A stretch of 57,045 bases of DNA from Gammaproteobacteria bacterium (lineage in GTDB: Bacteria; Pseudomonadota; Gammaproteobacteria; Burkholderiales; Burkholderiaceae_B): contig JAURJT010000075.1 of assembly GCA_030832095.1 (NCBI GenBank), forward strand, positions 1 through 57,045, written 5' to 3'. The translations under genes were made by a program, and so were the position numbers. The notes under the pieces are model-generated. The model did no database searches and was not told the DNA's origin. It saw only the letters and a program-made list of their open reading frames with translations. Positions 32,656 through 42,210 of the stretch are shown here, piece after piece (the first letter of the stretch is position 1; every line of letters begins with the position of its first letter).

Positions 32656-34260
32656 TCACCGAAAAATCTTTGCAGCTCGGCGCGTCACACCTACTAACCT
32701 TTTTGGCGCTTGGGCCTGACCACCCGAAGGACCGAGCCAAGCGCGCGGGCGAGGTGCCAGCCAAATCACACAAGCACCGATAAAGAAAGTCCCCGCAACG
32801 ACCATCATGATTTCGTTTGTGGCAATCATGACACTCTGGGTAGAAATCAAACTATCAAGCACCGCGCGGCTCGCGTCCATCGACAGGCCACTTTGTAACA
32901 ACCCATTGATTAAAGAACCGTCAGCGTCAACCAATCCAACAAATTCTGCGTGATTCAGCGTTGTGTGATCGTCCCAAACGGTTGCCATAGATGACACTGC
33001 AAAAGCAGCCAACAGCGTCCTTGAAAAATTCAGTAGCCCGGCCGCCGAGGCTGTTTCCTCAGCGCTGACGCTCGCGAGCGCCATACCAGAGGCAGAAATA
33101 AAGAAAAAGGGCATACCTAAGCCCATCACCATTAACGGAAACGTGATCTGCCAATACGTCAGGTCAGTACTGCCAGAAAAGCGCAGGGCGGTCACTGCCG
33201 ACAACCAAAGCAAACCGCCACAGACCAGCTTTCTACGGTCGAGTTTTATCGCTAGCCTGCCCACCAAGGGCGCCATGCACAGAGAAAAAACTCCCGTCCA
33301 GCCAATCGTTCTGCCCGCCTGGCCAGCGGTGTAATCCATATTAAGCTGCAACCATAAGGGGGTCAGTACATTCAAGACCATAAACGAAGAGTAACCAATA
33401 CTCATTGCCACGACCGCAACCGTAAAACCGCGATGTCTGAAGACCCTAAGGTCTACGATCGGATGTTCAGCTGTCAATTCCCAAATCAGAAACGCTGCAA
33501 AACCAATCGCCGCGATCACAGCGAGCGCCACAATCTGCTTCGAGGCAAACCAGTCGTGCTCTTTACCAATATCAAGCATGATCTGAAACGCCCCCACCCA
33601 GACCACCAATAACACCAAACCTATCGCATCGATGGGCACGAGCTTGCGAGGCAATTCGTAGCGCAACAGCAACTTAGCCGCAAAATAAACAGAAATACAA
33701 CCCAGGGGCAAGTTAATAAAAAAGATCCACGACCAAGACCAGTTTTCACAAATCCAGCCGCCCACCACTGGACCACTAATGGGGGCAAGTAAGGTTGTCA
33801 TCGACCAAAGCGTAATCGCCGTCGCCGCCTTCTCTTTTGGAAAAATACGCAACAACAAGGTTTGCGACAAAGGCATGAGTGGACCGCCTGCGAAACCCTG
33901 CAACACGCGCGCCACCACGAGCATTTCGAGTGAGGTCGACAACCCACAGAAAATCGAAAACACAGCAAACAAACTCATCGCCCAAAGAAACGTACGCACC
34001 AGGCCAACGCGCGCAGCCATCCAGCCGGTCAGGGGCAGAATAATTGCCTCGGCCACTGCATAAGAGGTAATCACCCAGGTCCCCTGACTGGTCGTTGCGC
34101 CCAGCGCACCCGCAATGTTCGGAACCGAGACATTCGCAATCGTCATGTCCAGTACCGCCATGAAATTTGCCCCGGCAATGACGACCGCAGCCAACCAAAG
34201 CGTGCGCCCCTCAAGCGGGGCGATGGGTTGGTCGCGACTCTCTTTAAGGGACTTGAGCAT
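32656..34260 (-). CDS. emrB: DHA2-family (EmrB/QacA-type) MFS multidrug efflux permease (534 aa)
   Basis: A 14-helix major-facilitator transporter of the drug:H+ antiporter-2 family. Landmarks are LDMTIANVSVPNIAGALGA in helix 1, the loop after helix 2 (GWMAARVGLVRTFL), LQGFAGGPLMPLSQTLL and PLVGRLAIKLDRRKL. Its start codon abuts the stop of the HlyD-type gene with no gap, so both are translated from one message. With the adaptor and outer-membrane factor it should form a tripartite pump expelling hydrophobic toxicants across both membranes. Substrates are not deducible. Confidence 0.92.
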   Translation of the reverse strand: MLKSLKESRDQPIAPLEGRTLWLAAVVIAGANFMAVLDMTIANVSVPNIAGALGATTSQGTWVITSYAVAEAIILPLTGWMAARVGLVRTFLWAMSLFAVFSIFCGLSTSLEMLVVARVLQGFAGGPLMPLSQTLLLRIFPKEKAATAITLWSMTTLLAPISGPVVGGWICENWSWSWIFFINLPLGCISVYFAAKLLLRYELPRKLVPIDAIGLVLLVVWVGAFQIMLDIGKEHDWFASKQIVALAVIAAIGFAAFLIWELTAEHPIVDLRVFRHRGFTVAVVAMSIGYSSFMVLNVLTPLWLQLNMDYTAGQAGRTIGWTGVFSLCMAPLVGRLAIKLDRRKLVCGGLLWLSAVTALRFSGSTDLTYWQITFPLMVMGLGMPFFFISASGMALASVSAEETASAAGLLNFSRTLLAAFAVSSMATVWDDHTTLNHAEFVGLVDADGSLINGLLQSGLSMDASRAVLDSLISTQSVMIATNEIMMVVAGTFFIGACVIWLAPRPRAWLGPSGGQAQAPKRLVGVTRRAAKIFR

Positions 34261-35400
34261 TTAGCGAGCCGAAACGTCGATACGCACGGTCATCGAAAGA
34301 CCGACCGTTAAGGGATTTTTTTTCAATTGGTCTGGATCAAGCTTGATACGCACTGGCACACGTTGTACCACTTTGATCCAGTTGCCGGTCGCATTTTGAG
34401 CCGGAATCACGGCGAAAGCGGAACCTGTTCCGCCCGCAAACCCTTCGACAACACCTTTAAACACCACTTCATCGCCGTATAAATCAGAGGTCAGCTCGAC
34501 TGCCTGACCAACCTTCACTTTCGGCAATTGCACCTCTTTAAAATTTGCATTTACGTGCATCAGTTGCACCGGTACCAAGGATAACATGGGGGTGCCAGCC
34601 TGCACTCTCTGCCCAACTTGGACCTGCCGCTTAGCGACTACACCAGACACCGGAGCACGAACGGTGGTGCGTTCTTGATTCAGTTGGGCCTGTTCAGCTT
34701 TGGCTCGCGCAAAGACCACCTCGGGGTTGTCGTGCACCGCGGTGCCAGCAATCAAGGTTTGATTCATCAACTTCAAACCGCGCGTCATCTCAAGATTGGC
34801 ACGCGCAAGCGCTAAATTTGCGCTTGCAACGGCCAAGTTTGCACTGGCCGCACTCGCAGCATTTTCAGCACGCGTGAGCTCCTCGCCAGAGACTGAGCCC
34901 GATTTTTCGAGTGCCTTGCGACGACGTAAGTCAATACTCGCGCGGTTGTCATCCGCCTGCGCAGCGGTCAACTGTGCTTGAGCGCGCTGCTCTTCAGCCT
35001 CGCGCGCTAACACTTGGGCCGCCAACGACCTGTCATTTGCAAAATATCCCTCTACGCGACGCGTGGCACGACCAAGTTCAGCCTGTGCAGCCAGCAAAGC
35101 CAAGCGTGTGTCGGCATCGTCGATGAGCGCTAGCACATCACCCTTTTTCACTTGTTGGGTATCGCTCACATTGACTGCCTTCACCGTCCCCTCGACGGAC
35201 GGTGTCACTTGAGAAATTTCGACCGCAGTATAGGCGTTGTCTGTCGAGATGAAGTGAGAACTGTAAAAGAACCAATAGGCTAGCCAGGCGCCACCCAAGA
35301 CGATGACAGCCAACAACAATTTAAACAGCCATTTTTTGCGTTGGTCGATTCGCGCCGTCGTACCGTTTGACCGCTCGATACCCGAGGTCTGTTCTGTCAT
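34261..35400 (-). CDS. emrA: HlyD/EmrA-family periplasmic adaptor of a tripartite efflux pump (379 aa)
   Basis: One N-terminal membrane helix (WLFKLLLAVIVLGGAWLAYWFFY) is followed by a lipoyl-like half (VKKGDVLALIDDADTRLAL), a long helical hairpin rich in Ala, Glu and Gln, and the second lipoyl half (TVRAPVSGVVAKRQVQVGQRVQAGTPML). The final beta-barrel region contains GNWIKVVQRVPVRIKLD, a strong EmrA signature. The gene overlaps the outer-membrane factor stop by 4 bases (ATGA) and ends flush with the permease start. This tight order indicates one operon. Confidence 0.93.
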   Translation of the reverse strand: MTEQTSGIERSNGTTARIDQRKKWLFKLLLAVIVLGGAWLAYWFFYSSHFISTDNAYTAVEISQVTPSVEGTVKAVNVSDTQQVKKGDVLALIDDADTRLALLAAQAELGRATRRVEGYFANDRSLAAQVLAREAEEQRAQAQLTAAQADDNRASIDLRRRKALEKSGSVSGEELTRAENAASAASANLAVASANLALARANLEMTRGLKLMNQTLIAGTAVHDNPEVVFARAKAEQAQLNQERTTVRAPVSGVVAKRQVQVGQRVQAGTPMLSLVPVQLMHVNANFKEVQLPKVKVGQAVELTSDLYGDEVVFKGVVEGFAGGTGSAFAVIPAQNATGNWIKVVQRVPVRIKLDPDQLKKNPLTVGLSMTVRIDVSAR

Positions 35401-36863
35401 GATCGAGGTGAAATTAAAGAATTCGTGTTCGACGACTGGTAACCGCCACCCAAGGCGCGTACCAAGGCAACATTCAAAGAAAAACGTCGCGCGCGAAGCT
35501 CAGTCACACTACGCAAGCTCAACAGCATAATATCCTCAGCAATCAACACATCAAGATAGTTCGACAAACCGCCACGATAGCGATTCGCGGCAATTTGAAA
35601 AGCCTCTTGCGCAGCAGCAAGACCCACTTCAGCTTGCTCAGTTTGCCCGCTCAAGGCTATGAGACTCGTCACCGCATCGGCAACATCTTGAAAGGCGTTT
35701 ACAAGCGTACGGTTGTAATTTGCGACGGCCTCATCGTAACTGGCACGTGCGCCCTTTAGTTCACCCTGCAGACGACCGCCCGTAAAAATAGGCAGCGAAA
35801 TCGCTGGGCCCACGCTGCCAAACACTGAGCCGCTTTGGCCCAACCGGTCAAGCCCAAGAGATTGCAAACCGATGAAGCCCGCCAAATTGATATTGGGATA
35901 AAAGTCGGCTTGCTTTTGATCGATGCGTGCGGCCTGCGCCTGTGCTTGCACCCTGGCAGCCACCACGTCTGGGCGTCGCCCCAACAACTCAGCCGCTAAA
36001 CGCTCAGGCAAGCCCAAGGTCTTGCTCAGCGTCACGCTCGGCCTTTGTACCGACAGACCACGATCTGGCCCCGCACCCACTAGCGCCGCTAAGCGATTAC
36101 GTTGCAGCGCAATCTGCTCGTTCAGGACCAAGAGGTCAGTCTTGGCTTGCGCGCCCTTCGCATCCGCCTCGCGCACGCCGCCGCGTGTTTCCAAGCCGTG
36201 GATAAAACGTTCAGCAAACAAGCTGGCAGTTTTTTCACGAATCGCCACCGCGCGCTCGGTTGCCTCTTTCTGCGCAAACAAACGCGCAAGCTCTGCGTAC
36301 GCGGATGCGGTTGCCGTAGTGAGCACGAGCGCTGCCTGGGCCTGGTCTGCAAGCCTTGCCTCAAGCTCTGAAGTTGCCGCAGCAAGGCCAGCGCGATATT
36401 TGCCCCAAAAATCAATTTCCCAGCTGATATTAAGTGCGGCCTGACCAAACTGGTTCCAGTTGCGCGTCACACTCGCCTCTGGTGTCAGGTAGTTGTAGCT
36501 CAGGCGCTGCGAGGTCACCGTGCCTACCGCTGAGAGCTGAGGCAACAACGGCGCACCCGCCACTTCAGCCATCGCCTGTGCGCGCTGGACGCGAGCCTGG
36601 GCAATCGCAAGATCAGGTGAACCGGCTAAGGTTTCACGCATGAGTTGATTTAACTGTTCGTCTTGATAACTCACCCACCACTGTTGCTCTGGCCACGAAA
36701 GTGGGGGCGCAACAAACGATGTTGCTGTCGCAAAGTCTTGACTCGTTTTTTCAGTGAATCTGACGTCGGCAGGCGGCAGGGGAGCACAGCCCGTCTGACA
36801 CCAGACCACCAACGTCATTAACAGACCACCCAAGGCCTTAGAGCGAACAAATCTTTGTCTCAC
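35397..36863 (-). CDS. NodT-family outer-membrane efflux lipoprotein (488 aa)
   Basis: It begins with GTG at 36863, giving a lipoprotein signal (MRQRFVRSKALGGLLMTLVV) with a lipobox ending in QTGC near residue 26. The rest has the repeated TolC/NodT structure: DLAIAQARVQRAQAM, WEIDFWGKYRAGLAAATSEL, and the second-half LGRRPDVVAARVQAQAQAARID and FTGGRLQGELKGARASYDEAVANY. It forms the outer-membrane channel of the pump and is first in the operon. No clear ribosome-binding site is seen, so the start is less certain than the family. Confidence 0.9.
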   Translation of the reverse strand: MRQRFVRSKALGGLLMTLVVWCQTGCAPLPPADVRFTEKTSQDFATATSFVAPPLSWPEQQWWVSYQDEQLNQLMRETLAGSPDLAIAQARVQRAQAMAEVAGAPLLPQLSAVGTVTSQRLSYNYLTPEASVTRNWNQFGQAALNISWEIDFWGKYRAGLAAATSELEARLADQAQAALVLTTATASAYAELARLFAQKEATERAVAIREKTASLFAERFIHGLETRGGVREADAKGAQAKTDLLVLNEQIALQRNRLAALVGAGPDRGLSVQRPSVTLSKTLGLPERLAAELLGRRPDVVAARVQAQAQAARIDQKQADFYPNINLAGFIGLQSLGLDRLGQSGSVFGSVGPAISLPIFTGGRLQGELKGARASYDEAVANYNRTLVNAFQDVADAVTSLIALSGQTEQAEVGLAAAQEAFQIAANRYRGGLSNYLDVLIAEDIMLLSLRSVTELRARRFSLNVALVRALGGGYQSSNTNSLISPRS

Positions 36864-37073
36864 AGGCCGCGTAAGTGCCTTTTTTCCGTCTTGTTTAGCG
36901 ACTTTTGGGCAGACATCGTGCTGCGTTTAAAGTACTTAGAGCCACAAGATACCATTATTTACTCACTAATTCTTTGCGCTCCTGCCCCTAAGCCTTTTCA
37001 TTGAGTGCACGGCTTCGTACTCAGAGGGTCGCCGATTGTGGTAATTTGCCCGTATCAATCGCCTGGAGTCCCG

Positions 37074-38288
37074 ATGATTAAGCTTAACTTTCACCCTACC
37101 GGCCGCCATTTCTTGCAAATTCCCGGTCCAAGCCCCGTGCCAGATCGAGTGCTACGGGCCATTAGTCTGCCCACCATCGATCACCGTGGCCCAGAATTTG
37201 CTGGGTTGGGACGCAAAGCCATCGACGGCATGCAAACCATTTTCAAAACCAAACAACCGGTCATTATTTATCCGGCCTCGGGTACTGGCGCCTGGGAAGC
37301 TGCCCTCGCCAACACCTTGAGCCCTGGCGATCATGTCTTGATGTACGAGACCGGCCATTTCGCCTTTCTCTGGAATCGCCTAGCAACCAGACTCGGGCTC
37401 AAAACTGAAGTCTTGTCGTTTCAAGGTCACGACGACCAGTTCCCCGCCTTAGCGGGCTGGCGACGCGGTGTGCAAGCCAATCAAATTCATGATCGTCTGG
37501 TGCAAGATCGCGAACACAGCATCAAAGCGGTCTGTGTCGTGCACAACGAAACCTCAACCGGCGTCACCTCAGACATTGTCTCGGTGCGTAAGGCGATTGA
37601 TGACGCCAAACACCCAGCCCTCTTGATGGTAGATACGATCTCGGGTTTAGGCAGTGCTGATTATCGCCACGACGAATGGGGTGTCGATGTCGCAATGGCT
37701 GCCTCGCAAAAAGGCCTAATGCTACCTCCGGGCCTGAGCTTTAACGCCCTCTCCGCACGCGCGATCGAAGCATCAAAAACAGCCAAGATGCCTCGCTCAT
37801 TTTGGGCGTGGGACGAAGTCATCGAGATGAATAAAGGGGGCTACTGGCCTTCAACCTCAAGCACCAACCTGTTATATGGTCTCTCAGAAGTCATCGACAT
37901 GTTTGCCGAAGAAGGCATGGATAAGGTCTTTGCGCGTCATCAGCGCTGGGCCGCTGGCGTACGCGCCGCGGTCAACGCCTGGGGCCTCCCCATTCAGTGC
38001 GCTGACCCAAGCGTGTACTCCCCAATCTTGACTGGCGTCATCACACCCGAAGGCGTTGACGCCGACGACATCCGTAAATTGATTCAACAACGGTTTGATT
38101 TATCGTTGGGTACTGGTTTGGGCAAAGTCAAGGGGCGGATGTTTCGCATTGGGCACCTGGGTGACAGCAACGATCTGACCCTCTTGGCAACCCTGGCGGG
38201 TGTCGAGATGGGCCTCAAGCTCTCTGGCGTTAAGCTAGCGGGTAGCGGCGTACAAGCGGGCATGGACTATTTCTCAAACGGAGCCTAA
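37074..38288 (+). CDS. Class V aminotransferase, serine/alanine-glyoxylate aminotransferase-like (404 aa)
   Basis: GGAG at 37065-37068 is 5 bases before the ATG at 37074, which is preferred over an upstream in-frame codon. The N-terminus FLQIPGPSPVPDRVL and DHRGPEFAGLG are class V signatures. The phosphate-binding YPASGTGAWEAAL and the PLP lysine K213 in MAASQKGLMLPPGL are present. It transfers amino groups between serine or alanine and glyoxylate. The FAD/Fe-S dehydrogenase gene begins 2 bases after its stop, suggesting joint glycolate/glyoxylate or hydroxypyruvate metabolism. It diverges from the efflux operon. Confidence 0.87.
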   Translation: MIKLNFHPTGRHFLQIPGPSPVPDRVLRAISLPTIDHRGPEFAGLGRKAIDGMQTIFKTKQPVIIYPASGTGAWEAALANTLSPGDHVLMYETGHFAFLWNRLATRLGLKTEVLSFQGHDDQFPALAGWRRGVQANQIHDRLVQDREHSIKAVCVVHNETSTGVTSDIVSVRKAIDDAKHPALLMVDTISGLGSADYRHDEWGVDVAMAASQKGLMLPPGLSFNALSARAIEASKTAKMPRSFWAWDEVIEMNKGGYWPSTSSTNLLYGLSEVIDMFAEEGMDKVFARHQRWAAGVRAAVNAWGLPIQCADPSVYSPILTGVITPEGVDADDIRKLIQQRFDLSLGTGLGKVKGRMFRIGHLGDSNDLTLLATLAGVEMGLKLSGVKLAGSGVQAGMDYFSNGA

Positions 38289-38290
38289 AC

Positions 38291-41200
38291 GTGCTCTCAC
38301 CCACCGCAATCGCAAAGCCCCTGCATTTTTTTCCTGCTAACGCGGGCGGTGCTTCGCCACTCGCCCAGTTACTCGCCAAAAACTTACGCGGCGAGGTCCT
38401 GTTTGATGCCGCCTCGCGGGGGCGCTATTCAACCGACGCTTCAATCTATCAAATCACACCCATCGGTGTAGTGGTGCCGCGCGATCAAGCCGACGTACTG
38501 CGCACACTTGAGATCGCCCGTGATCAAAAAGTGGCGGTCCTTTCGCGGGGTGCTGGCACGAGTCAATGTGGACAGACCGTCGGCGACGCACTGATTATCG
38601 ACAACAGCAAATACCTTTGTAACGTGATTGCTTTTGACGCGAACGCAATGACCATCACCGTTGAGCCTGGCATGGTGCTCGATCACTTAAACGCGTGGCT
38701 CAAGCCCCATGGATTGTGGTTTCCGGTTGACGTGTCGACGAGCGCGCAATGCACGATCGGCGGCATGACCGGCAATAACTCGTGTGGCTCACGCTCAATC
38801 GAATACGGGAACATGGTGCATAACGTGCTTAGCGTTGATGCCGTGTTGGCCGATGGCACGCAGGCAAACTTTGGTTCATTAAACACGCCTGTGTCTGGCG
38901 CCCGACTACAACACATACTGCAGTCACTCAAAACGATTGCCACCCGTGAGCGCGCCGAACTTGCAGAGCGTATTCCAAAAGTATTGCGTCGCGTCGCCGG
39001 CTACAACATCGATTTATTTGATTGCCAAAATCCGCGTGCCTACACCGACGATGGTGTCGCAAATCTTGCGCATCTGCTCGTCGGCTCAGAAGGCACCTTA
39101 GCTTACAGTCGTCAAATTACACTCAAGTTATGCCCTCTTCCTGTACACAAAGTGTTGGGGGTTGTGAATTTTCAAAGCTTTTATAAAGCGATGGATTCGG
39201 CGCAACATATTGTGACGCTCAAACCGACCGCGGTTGAATTGGTTGATCGCACAATGATTGAGCTGGCGCTATCGAATCCAGCGTTTCGGCCAGTCGTCGA
39301 AAAAGCCCTGCTTGGCCAACCTGCTGCGATTTTGCTGGTCGAGTTTGCAGGCGAAGATCACGCCACACTTGTTCAAAAGCTAGAGGACTTAGATGCCCTG
39401 CTTAGCGATCAGGGGCTGCCCAACAGCGTCGTTAAGATGCCAGAGGCTCAAGCACAAAAGGCCTTATGGGATGTGCGTAAAGCCGGTCTGAACATCATGA
39501 TGAGCATGAAAGGCGATGGCAAACCTGTCTCTTTTGTCGAAGACTGCGCGGTACCCCTAGAGCATCTTGCCCAATACACTGAGCGCCTGACTGAAGTCTT
39601 TCATCGATATGGTACCGAGGGCACGTGGTACGCCCACGCGAGCGTCGGCACGCTGCATGTTCGTCCGATTTTAGACATGCGCCGCGATGGTGCCGTCAAG
39701 ATGCGCGCCATTGCAGAAGAAACGTCTGCCTTAGTGCGTGAATACAAAGGTGCCTTCTCGGGCGAGCATGGCGACGGCTTATGCCGAGGTGAATGGGTGT
39801 CGTGGCAGTACGGCCCGCGCATTCATCAAGCCTTTACCGAAATCAAAGCCCTCTTTGATCCAGACAATCGCTTCAATCCAGACAAAATTGTTCGGCCGCC
39901 AAAGATGGATGACCGAAGCAATTTTCGTTATGCACCGGGCTATCAAGTTCCAGTGCTTCAAACAGGTCTGGACTGGTCAGCCTGGAACGTCTTGCGTGAT
40001 CCCTTAACCGGTGACGAGACGAAGCCTGGTACGGGCTTAGACCTCAGTAACGGACTGGCTTCTGCCGTCGAGATGTGTAATAACAATGGTCATTGCCGTA
40101 AATTTGATGCGGGCACCATGTGCCCAAGTTATCGCATCACCAAAGACGAACAGCATGTCACCCGCGGGCGCGCCAATACGTTGCGCCTCGCTCTATCAGG
40201 CCAGGTTGGGCAAGCGGGCTTAGCCAGCGTAGAGGTCAAGGATGCGTTGGATCTGTGTGTGTCCTGTAAAGGCTGTAAGCGCGACTGCCCGACTGGCGTC
40301 GACATGGCCAAGATAAAAATTGAAGCTCGTGCCGCGTGGGGCAAGCTACACGGCTTAACGCTACGAGAGCGCCTGATTGCCTTCATGCCCCATTACGCAC
40401 CTTGGGCGAGTCGTTTTGGCAGTTTGTTAAGTATCGCCGAAGCAACGCCGGTGCTTGGAGCGCTCGTTAAGCGCGCGCTGGGCTTTGCAACCGCGCGTTC
40501 ATTACCGAAATTTAAAGCGCCCTTTTTAACGAGCACACAAAACATCAATACCGCAGCAAGCGACAACACTGCAACCAAGACAAGCGCTAAAGACGTATTA
40601 CTTTTTGTCGATACCTTCAGCAATTATCTTGAAGCTGAAAATGCGCACGCTGCGCAGCGTGTACTTCAAGCTGCGGGCTATACCGTACATCTGAACGTTC
40701 GTGCGGGCGAACGTCCGCTGTGCTGTGGTCGAACATTTTTGTCGGCTGGGCTCATCGATCAGGCTAAAGCCGAAGCAAGGCGCACGCTCGACACACTGAT
40801 GCCTTATGTGACAAAGGGCATTGCAATTGTCGGGCTCGAGCCGTCGTGCCTGCTGACGCTACGCGACGAGTTTTTGCACTACGGTTATGGTGCTGAGGCC
40901 GAACAACTTGCGCAGCAAGCCTTTTTATTCGAAGAGTTTTTAGTTCGTGAACAAAAAACCGGGCGTTTTAAGCTGAATCTACAAGCCATTGATTACAACA
41001 ATGCGTTGCTGCACGGTCATTGCCACCAAAAAGTCTTTGATGCGCTCACACCAGTGCAAACAGTGTTGAGTTGGATCCCAGAGCTAAAGGTCTCAACCAT
41101 TGAGTCTTCGTGTTGCGGCATGGCAGGTAGCTTTGGCTACGAGGCCGAACACCATCAAGCCTCGATGCAGATGGCTGAGCTTTCGCTTTTGCCGGCCGTA

Positions 41201-41326
41201 CGTAATCGCACAGCGAGCACCGTGGTGGTTGCCGATGGCACGAGTTGCCGACATCAAATACACGATGGTGCTGAAGTGAAGGCTATTCACACGGCACAGC
41301 TATTAGCGCAAGCGTTACCAAAATGA
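38291..41326 (+). CDS. FAD-linked and Fe-S-containing 2-hydroxyacid dehydrogenase, YdiJ/Dld-like (1011 aa)
   Basis: It begins with GTG 2 bases after the aminotransferase stop. Domains in order: an FAD-binding PCMH domain (VLSRGAGTSQCGQTVGDALI, TIGGMTGNNSCGSRSIEYGN), an FAD-oxidase C-terminal domain (FVEDCAVPLEHL, GAFSGEHGDGLCRGEW), a 4Fe-4S region (DLCVSCKGCKRDCPTGVDM), and two CCG domains (RPLCCGRTFLSAG and ESSCCGMAGSFGYE). The fusion resembles E. coli YdiJ, a D-2-hydroxyglutarate dehydrogenase, and D-lactate or glycolate dehydrogenases. It would pass electrons to a quinone or cytochrome. The aminotransferase partner favours a glycolate-like or related 2-hydroxyacid substrate. Confidence 0.87.
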   Translation: MLSPTAIAKPLHFFPANAGGASPLAQLLAKNLRGEVLFDAASRGRYSTDASIYQITPIGVVVPRDQADVLRTLEIARDQKVAVLSRGAGTSQCGQTVGDALIIDNSKYLCNVIAFDANAMTITVEPGMVLDHLNAWLKPHGLWFPVDVSTSAQCTIGGMTGNNSCGSRSIEYGNMVHNVLSVDAVLADGTQANFGSLNTPVSGARLQHILQSLKTIATRERAELAERIPKVLRRVAGYNIDLFDCQNPRAYTDDGVANLAHLLVGSEGTLAYSRQITLKLCPLPVHKVLGVVNFQSFYKAMDSAQHIVTLKPTAVELVDRTMIELALSNPAFRPVVEKALLGQPAAILLVEFAGEDHATLVQKLEDLDALLSDQGLPNSVVKMPEAQAQKALWDVRKAGLNIMMSMKGDGKPVSFVEDCAVPLEHLAQYTERLTEVFHRYGTEGTWYAHASVGTLHVRPILDMRRDGAVKMRAIAEETSALVREYKGAFSGEHGDGLCRGEWVSWQYGPRIHQAFTEIKALFDPDNRFNPDKIVRPPKMDDRSNFRYAPGYQVPVLQTGLDWSAWNVLRDPLTGDETKPGTGLDLSNGLASAVEMCNNNGHCRKFDAGTMCPSYRITKDEQHVTRGRANTLRLALSGQVGQAGLASVEVKDALDLCVSCKGCKRDCPTGVDMAKIKIEARAAWGKLHGLTLRERLIAFMPHYAPWASRFGSLLSIAEATPVLGALVKRALGFATARSLPKFKAPFLTSTQNINTAASDNTATKTSAKDVLLFVDTFSNYLEAENAHAAQRVLQAAGYTVHLNVRAGERPLCCGRTFLSAGLIDQAKAEARRTLDTLMPYVTKGIAIVGLEPSCLLTLRDEFLHYGYGAEAEQLAQQAFLFEEFLVREQKTGRFKLNLQAIDYNNALLHGHCHQKVFDALTPVQTVLSWIPELKVSTIESSCCGMAGSFGYEAEHHQASMQMAELSLLPAVRNRTASTVVVADGTSCRHQIHDGAEVKAIHTAQLLAQALPK

Positions 41327-41359
41327 TGCTCGCCTGACGACAGAAATCAACTTGTGCTT

Positions 41360-41385
41360 TGGTCACATGATTCAATCAGTGACCA
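41360..41385. other. Inverted repeat downstream of the FAD/Fe-S dehydrogenase gene
   Basis: TGGTCAC (41360-41366) pairs with GTGACCA (41379-41385), with TGAT/ATCA pairing inside and one bulged A. This makes an 11-bp hairpin with a 3-base loop, 33 bases after the stop. It may be a terminator or an operator for the next gene; no T-run follows at once. Confidence 0.45.
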
Positions 41386-41412
41386 TGTCTTTGAACTAAA
41401 AGTAGTGATTGA

Positions 41413-41447
41413 GTTTTTAATTTTTTTATTTTTTATTTTTAATTTTT
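41413..41447. promoter_or_regulatory. T-rich tract upstream of the nitroreductase gene
   Basis: This stretch of about 35 bases is almost entirely T and A, with T runs broken by A's, ending about 20 bases before the nitroreductase ATG. It stands out from the flanking sequence. It may be an upstream promoter element or an unstructured leader; no clear -35/-10 pair was identified. Confidence 0.4.
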
Positions 41448-41465
41448 CACAGATTGAGCCTCGCC

Positions 41466-42083
41466 ATGACTAGTTCTATCAACGCCATCATTGAACAGCG
41501 TATTTCAGCCAACCAGTTTGACCCCACCAAAGCACTTAGTGCCGCACAAATTAAAGAACTCGTGCGTCTGGCCACCCGTGCCCCCACTGCCTTTAATTTT
41601 CAAAACTGGAAATTCATCGCTGTGCAGTCTAAAGAGGCCAAAGAGCGCTTGAAGGCGGTGTCGTATGGGCAACAAAAAATTGTCGATGCCTCGGTTACGT
41701 TCATTGTCTGCGGCACGCTCGAAGCACACAAAACTCTTGCAAAAGCGTTAAAGCCAACCCTTGACGCAGGCTTAATCGATCAGGCCATGCACGATAGCTG
41801 GGTGACGATGGCCGCAGGCGGTCACGAAAACAACCCAGAGCGTCAACGAGACGAGGCGATTCGTTCTGCCTCGATGGGTGCAATGACGTTGATGTTAGCG
41901 GCTCAGGGGATGGGTCTGGTGACGGGCCCCATGATTGGGTTTGTGCCCGCTGATGTTTCGCGCGAATTTAAACTTGCTGCGAACGACATCCCTGCCATGC
42001 TTGTTGCAGTGGGCTACGCAGCACCTGGCAATTGGCCCCAAAAGCCTCGCTTACCAGTGGATGACGTACTGACGATTGTTTGA
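41466..42083 (+). CDS. Nitroreductase-family FMN oxidoreductase (205 aa)
   Basis: The ATG at 41466 is preferred over a TTG 12 bases upstream. The N-terminal RISANQFDPTKALSAAQIKELVRLATRAPTAFNFQNWKF pattern (residues in the first 55) is the FMN-phosphate-binding nitroreductase signature. Later segments, SMGAMTLMLAAQGMGLVTGPMIGF and AMLVAVGYAAP, are also typical. It should form a homodimer reducing nitro, quinone or enone groups with NAD(P)H. It is alone on its strand before a convergent lyase gene, so the physiological substrate is unclear. Confidence 0.87.
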   Translation: MTSSINAIIEQRISANQFDPTKALSAAQIKELVRLATRAPTAFNFQNWKFIAVQSKEAKERLKAVSYGQQKIVDASVTFIVCGTLEAHKTLAKALKPTLDAGLIDQAMHDSWVTMAAGGHENNPERQRDEAIRSASMGAMTLMLAAQGMGLVTGPMIGFVPADVSREFKLAANDIPAMLVAVGYAAPGNWPQKPRLPVDDVLTIV

Positions 42084-42095
42084 TAGCAGCTCCGA

Positions 42096-42150
42096 TAATC
42101 CTCGCTGTTTAGAGGGAGGATTACCCTAGCCATCCGGTGCTCACAGCACC
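42096..42150. terminator. Two hairpins between convergent nitroreductase and lyase genes
   Basis: TAATCCTC (42096-42103) pairs with GAGGATTA (42116-42123), and GGTGCT (42136-42141) pairs with AGCACC (42145-42150) around a 3-base loop. Neither has a T-run, so they are weak terminator candidates, placed where two convergent genes end. Confidence 0.4.
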
Positions 42151-42210
42151 AGACAGGTCGGCGAAAAACCAATTAAGCTGTTTTCGACCAACAAACAAGC
42201 GCGTCGTGCG

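Noticed and set aside
32656..36863. Efflux operon as a mobile resistance element
   Set aside because: No transposase, integrase, terminal repeats or composition break was seen around it.
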